NCBI RefSeq assembly: GCF_900115735.1 | Contig: NZ_FOXO01000002.1 | Location: forward strand, 209,898 to 273,897 | Length of the DNA stretch: 64,000 bases | Origin: Butyrivibrio proteoclasticus | GTDB lineage: Bacteria; Bacillota; Clostridia; Lachnospirales; Lachnospiraceae | Reading direction: 5' to 3' | Part shown: piece by piece, positions 61,118 through 64,000 of the stretch | Layout: every line of letters starts with the position of its first letter | Numbering within the stretch: the first letter of the stretch is position 1 | Made by a program: the position numbers and the translations under genes | Notes under the pieces: generated by a model | Databases searched by the model: none | Told to the model about the DNA's origin: nothing | Seen by the model: only the letters and a program-made list of their open reading frames with translations

Positions 61118-61297
61118 TTGCAGAGCGAGACTTATATACCAAGAACTTTTGGAAAGCCTGTTCCCAGGACCTATGATGCACTTCTCATAAATGGACACTA
61201 CAAAGACCCCAGAGCCGTAAATGAACGGATTAAGAGCATCGTGTCAGCTTCACTAATCGTAATTTCAATAGCCCTGCCGGTGCTGTTGATCAATTAA
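61118..61297 (+). CDS. Small membrane-tail protein, 59 residues
   Basis: TTG 61118 after CACGGAGGAAA. Reads MQSETYIPRTFGKPVPRTYD, then ALLINGHYKDPRAVNERIKS, then a hydrophobic C-terminal helix IVSASLIVISIALPVLLIN. A tail-anchored layout with a Tyr/Pro/Arg-rich soluble part. Same transcript as the 57-residue gene. Not recognised. Confidence 0.5.
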   Translation: MQSETYIPRTFGKPVPRTYDALLINGHYKDPRAVNERIKSIVSASLIVISIALPVLLIN

Positions 61298-61362
61298 TAA
61301 GAGCATACACTTTATTTTAGGAACTGCATTAGTGGGCTAGAATGCATGAATTAATGCAAAGT

Positions 61363-61393
61363 AAAAAATGCGCCTGACAAAACAAGCGCATTT
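61363..61393. terminator. Terminator between the small ORFs and the peptide genes
   Basis: AAATGCGC / GCGCATTT stem with a 12-base loop. On the minus strand it is followed by TTTTTTAC-type U residues 32 bases after the peptide gene stop, so it mainly ends the peptide transcript; the plus side reads TTTCTTAT. Confidence 0.7.
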
Positions 61394-61424
61394 CTTATCT
61401 ATAATAAAAATATAATACATATTC

Positions 61425-61652
61425 TTATTGGTTTCTGGCGTTTTCATCGAATACGTCACTGACTGTTTGAAACCAAGATGTAGGATCGTTTGGATTCATT
61501 CGTCCTACTGCTTCTTTTGCCAGTTGTTCAACTTTCTTCTGACGCTTCATCGCTTCAAAATATGCACTTGAATGGTGGGTACCATGTCCTCTACCACCAG
61601 TTACATTTTCGAGTTCTTCATCCACTAAATTTTTCTTATTATTTTCTGACAT
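61425..61652 (-). CDS. Double-glycine-leader peptide 1 (bacteriocin-type precursor)
   Basis: 75 residues, GAAGGAGG ribosome site on the minus strand. The leader, residues 1-20, ends LVDEELENVTGG, the classic double-glycine leader cut by C39-peptidase ABC transporters. The 55-residue remainder starts RGHGTHHSSAYFEAMKRQKK and ends RMNPNDPTSWFQTVSDVFDE plus NARNQ. No Cys, so neither disulfides nor lanthionine rings. The basic His/Gly-rich start and the conserved NPNDPxSWFQTVxDxFDE tail are shared with the gene at 61773. No processing transporter or immunity gene is visible nearby. Secreted bacteriocin or signalling peptide; target unknown. Confidence 0.75.
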   Translation of the reverse strand: MSENNKKNLVDEELENVTGGRGHGTHHSSAYFEAMKRQKKVEQLAKEAVGRMNPNDPTSWFQTVSDVFDENARNQ

Positions 61653-61772
61653 AATGAATCCTCCTTCGACTAAATATCATTTTCATTAACTATAGAAATG
61701 AAAAGAATCTGTGATAATAAATAACTGTAATCTACTATATAACCGTGCTACCTTCTTAAAAAATAGATATTC

Positions 61773-61997
61773 TTATTTTATTCCGCCTCTTTCATCGAAC
61801 AAATCCACTACTGTTTGGAACCAAGACAAAGGGTCGTTTGGGTTAAGTCGTTTTTTGGCTTCTTCCACAAAGGCTTTCTTTTTTCGTTCTTCCGCTCTTG
61901 CCATCTTTGTGAATGGACCAGCACCAGGACGATGTCCTCCACCAGCAACCTCTTCAAGTTCCTCATCTGAAATTTTTTTTATGTTTTTATCAGCAAT
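61773..61997 (-). CDS. Double-glycine-leader peptide 2, apparent ATT start
   Basis: 74 codons. With ATT (61997-61995) as codon 1, the leader ISDEELEEVAGG puts Gly19-Gly20 exactly where peptide 1 has them, and the total length matches to one residue. The mature part starts GHRPGAGPFTKMARAEERKK and ends RLNPNDPLSWFQTVVDLFDE plus RGGIK. An AGGTG ribosome site lies 5 bases before ATT; the in-frame codons upstream are GTT, GCA, GGT, then a TGA stop. The nearest ATG (62010) is out of frame. Either ATT is a rare start or the start codon has mutated and the gene is silent. Confidence 0.6.
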   Translation of the reverse strand: MADKNIKKISDEELEEVAGGGHRPGAGPFTKMARAEERKKKAFVEEAKKRLNPNDPLSWFQTVVDLFDERGGIK

Positions 61998-62102
61998 AAC
62001 TGCACCTCATAAAGTCTATATCGACACCGAATTTACTTTGGTTAATAATTTATACGAACCAATTAATAAAATGGCAATTGGCGTCTTTAGCCATAAAACT
62101 TT

Positions 62103-62501
62103 TCATATTTGGATATCAAATGATGGCACTGAAGCCTGTGGTGCTGAGATATCCATTCCCATCCCAATCCCCATTCCCTGGGGCATGCTCATGGATGTAG
62201 CAGGGGAAATACCGCTGCCACCCATACCGGGCTTGGAGACGTTCTTTCCAAGTTCATGCTTTATCATATCTTTGAGGTATTCCATATTGGCCTTCATGAT
62301 GGCCTTATCTTCTGAAGCCCTGTGTTTGCGCTTTAGTTCCTCCAGGTCCTCCTTGCTCATGTGAGGATTTACCACTTCCATGGTTTCAAGCATTTCCATA
62401 GCTTCTTCGAGCTCTTTAAGCTCTTCCTCACCAAACTCTGAGATCATCTCGTTGAGCTCTTTTAGCTCTTCTTCCGAAAAAGAGGCGCTGCCTTCCTGCA
62501 T
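62103..62501 (-). CDS. Acidic, Met/Gly-tailed protein, 132 residues (possible 3' fragment)
   Basis: Not recognised. Residues 1-45 are Glu rich and helical (SEEELKELNEMISEFGEEEL), the middle is charged (KEDLEELKRKHRASEDKAIM), and the tail is Gly/Met/Pro rich (MSMPQGMGIGMGMDISAPQA). There is no ribosome site before ATG 62501, and the frame stays open upstream for eight codons (TIRIFEQ) to a stop, so this may be the 3' part of a larger lost gene. G+C is visibly higher than in the core genes. Confidence 0.45.
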   Translation of the reverse strand: MQEGSASFSEEELKELNEMISEFGEEELKELEEAMEMLETMEVVNPHMSKEDLEELKRKHRASEDKAIMKANMEYLKDMIKHELGKNVSKPGMGGSGISPATSMSMPQGMGIGMGMDISAPQASVPSFDIQI

Positions 62502-62610
62502 CTGTTCAAAGATACGGATTGTGCCTGTTTATTTACAGTTAATGCCTGTTTTATTGAGCAGAAGTACCCTCTCCTGTAACATCAAAGAAAAAATAAATGG
62601 AGAGGAAACT

Positions 62611-63681
62611 ATGAAAAGAAAAATACGAAGCATTTTTGCTGCTGCCTTGTCAGTCATGGTCCTGTCAGGCTGCGGCAACAAAGCCCCAGAGCCTCAGGTC
62701 AGTCCTGCGGCCACAGAATACAAGTGGGAATTTGCCATGAAAAACACAGGTATCGATGAATTAAAAACTGAGTGTGACCAGAAGGGTTCAGTCGTATCCC
62801 TGGAGTATGACACTCCGGCTTATGCAGTCAATGATCTGCTGGGGCTTAATGAGACAATTCACAAAAAAATGAGTGTATATCTCCCTTACAACTATGACGA
62901 GTCACAAACGTACAATGTTCTTTACCTGCTCCACGGAACGGAAGGCGACGCAGATGGACCCATGGAAGATTTCTGGCTTGTACAGTGGGGTTCAGAAACC
63001 TTAAACGTACTGGACAACATGATAAAAAACGGACTTTGCGATCCCCTCATTGTTGTATGTCCCACCTACTATTCAATGGTAGACGGTCATGAACTTGGAG
63101 ATAACGAAGCAAAGGCACTTGCTGAAAAGAGAAGCGACAGCTATATTTATACTTCCGAAGCTGAAGACGGCGGCGAAGTCGACAACTCTCAGAACATTTG
63201 GCCTGTATACTTCGGCCAGGAACTCAGAAACAATATCATCCCCACTGTAGAGAGCACATATAGTACTTATGCAAGGAAAGATGTATCGGAATCGAATCTT
63301 GTGGCAACAAGAGATCACAGAGCATTCGCAGGATTGTCAAGAGGTTCCATGACAGTTGCCCGTTCTGGCCTTACCGATAATGCTGATATCTTCGCATATT
63401 TTGGCAACTATTCCGGAATATGGCAGGAGTTTGAAACATTCAGGACAGCTCTTACACAAGATTATAAAGACTATCCTATTAAGTTCTGGTACAACGGAAA
63501 CGGTAAGATGGACTTCGCAAAACCAAACCACGATGAATTCATGGATAAGGTAAAAGCTGAAATGCCCGATACCTTCACAGACGGAGAAAACTTCGCATAT
63601 GTGGTTCTCAAGGATGGCGCGCACATATATAAGAGCTGGTTAGTGGATTTGTATAACTCACTACTGGTATTCTATAAATAA
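62611..63681 (+). CDS. Lipoprotein esterase (esterase D / feruloyl-esterase-like)
   Basis: 356 residues from ATG 62611 (GGAGAGGAA upstream). The lipobox VLSGCG (Cys about residue 22) marks a surface lipoprotein. An alpha/beta-hydrolase fold of the putative-esterase (CE1-like) family follows: MSVYLPYNYDESQTYNVLYLLHG, AGLSRGSMT with nucleophile Ser about 243, and DGAHIYKSW with catalytic His about 338. Relatives release feruloyl or acetyl groups from xylan, which suits a rumen or gut fibrolytic Lachnospiraceae; the substrate is not shown. G+C is high for the window. IS copy 2 begins 20 bases after the stop. Confidence 0.88.
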   Translation: MKRKIRSIFAAALSVMVLSGCGNKAPEPQVSPAATEYKWEFAMKNTGIDELKTECDQKGSVVSLEYDTPAYAVNDLLGLNETIHKKMSVYLPYNYDESQTYNVLYLLHGTEGDADGPMEDFWLVQWGSETLNVLDNMIKNGLCDPLIVVCPTYYSMVDGHELGDNEAKALAEKRSDSYIYTSEAEDGGEVDNSQNIWPVYFGQELRNNIIPTVESTYSTYARKDVSESNLVATRDHRAFAGLSRGSMTVARSGLTDNADIFAYFGNYSGIWQEFETFRTALTQDYKDYPIKFWYNGNGKMDFAKPNHDEFMDKVKAEMPDTFTDGENFAYVVLKDGAHIYKSWLVDLYNSLLVFYK

Positions 63682-63701
63682 TCACATATAAAAGATAAAA
63701 A

Positions 63702-64000
63702 GGGGCTGTCGCACTAAGTAATTAGTGCTCAGCTCCCTTTTTATGCCCAAAACACAAAAACCAGGCTTCGAAAAGCCTGGTTTTTGCTGTAAAATATGTT
63801 TATGCGACTAAACCAAATCTTACAAGGAGATTATACAGTATCTTCCTTGTATCATCAAATCAAACTTCCGCTAGACATAGAAATATCTATTCCATCTGAT
63901 GATCCGGTACGCCTGGTTAGTGCATTTGTGGAGGAGATGAATCTTTCTGATCTTTATGAGACTTATGACAGAATCAGAAAGAGTCAGGCCTCACCGCGTC
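63702..64000 (+). mobile_element. IS1182-type insertion sequence, copy 2 (cut by window end)
   Basis: Begins with GGGGCTGTCGCACTAA as in copy 1. The end hairpin has changed partners (GCACTAA / TTAGTGC within 63711-63728) and is followed by CCCTTTTT. It then joins directly to the conserved AACACAAAAACCAGGCTTCG hairpin, without the 190-bp palindrome of copy 1. Confidence 0.9.
63802..64000 (+). CDS. IS1182 transposase, partial (copy 2)
   Basis: The first 66 codons only. Reads MRLNQILQGDYTVSSLYHQI and onward, nearly identical to copy 1 (7533) with a few substitutions (R for Q at 2, Q for K at 5, E for K in LYETYD, S for N in RKSQAS). No frameshift in the visible part, so the copies are recent relatives. 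Confidence 0.92.
   Translation, partial: MRLNQILQGDYTVSSLYHQIKLPLDIEISIPSDDPVRLVSAFVEEMNLSDLYETYDRIRKSQASPR

Noticed and set aside
61711..62364. Plus-strand 217-codon reading frame
   Set aside because: It is antisense to peptide gene 2 and the acidic ORF. It has no ribosome site, a Ser/Pro/Phe-rich composition typical of a complementary frame, and the minus strand shows clear homology between the two peptides.
1..64000. tRNA or rRNA genes
   Set aside because: No cloverleaf-like GGTTCGAATCC segments with CCA ends and no rRNA stretches were seen while reading the gaps on both strands; a computational scan would be decisive.

Overview
The window looks like chromosome from a low-G+C Gram-positive anaerobe of the Clostridia, most likely a Lachnospiraceae member close to Butyrivibrio or Pseudobutyrivibrio. 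This is inferred from base composition, strong GGAGG-type ribosome binding sites, frequent TTG and GTG starts, clostridial gene order (fakA-recG-DegV, rsmD-coaD, radical SAM-DUF2344-rng-rplU-prp-rpmA-obg-yhbY-nadD-yqeK-rsfS, lexA/yneA divergence), an L27 with a Prp-cleaved N-terminal extension, and a very large 2-hydroxyacyl-CoA dehydratase activase-type protein. No species marker (rRNA) is present.

Bases 1-53945 are mostly core chromosome on the plus strand. 1-7209: hydrogenase maturation (hypE), mecA, a 23S pseudouridine synthase, ligA, a MetA with the acetyl-CoA-type Glu111, a NodB-like deacetylase and a small coiled-coil/Tudor-like protein. 7225-9331: a complete IS1182-type insertion sequence that carries an extra 190-bp palindrome. 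9353-18413: the 1417-residue activase-like protein (minus), a solute-binding sensor whose kinase and receiver domains have lost their phosphorylation residues, a rhomboid-like membrane protein, a sigma-like protein without region 4, and rpmB. 18621-33916: asp23-fakA-recG-degV, a type IIA topoisomerase pair, rsmD, coaD, an amidase, two more pseudouridine synthases and recU. 34010-38970: a histidine operon (hisZGDB and an unusual HisA-like/HisIE fusion) behind a promoter with ATTAGC-type operator half-sites. 38980-47196: the radical SAM-rng-ribosomal protein-obg-rsfS block. 47541-53943: a chemoreceptor, the SOS pair lexA/yneA with five LexA-like boxes, a DHH phosphoesterase and a D,D-carboxypeptidase.

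From about 53949 to the end the window changes character and reads as an accessory region: a 61-bp miniature derivative of the IS1182 ends, a large hybrid histidine kinase of higher G+C, a tyrosine recombinase abutting it tail to tail, a condensation/acetyltransferase-like enzyme, a gene fragment, a regular array of seven 33-34 nt hairpins with 19-20 nt spacers (period 52-54 bp), small membrane-protein genes, two tandem paralogous double-glycine-leader peptides (one apparently starting at ATT), an acidic protein, a lipoprotein esterase, and the first part of a second IS1182 copy.

The most unusual items are the hairpin array (59886-60238), the peptide pair (61425-61997), the two small ORFs behind a perfect inverted repeat (60831-61297), the IS-derived palindromes and the pseudo-hybrid kinase. 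Several minimal ORFs here (60906-61079, 61118-61297, 61773-61997) were read by hand. All functions come from motif recognition without database searching.
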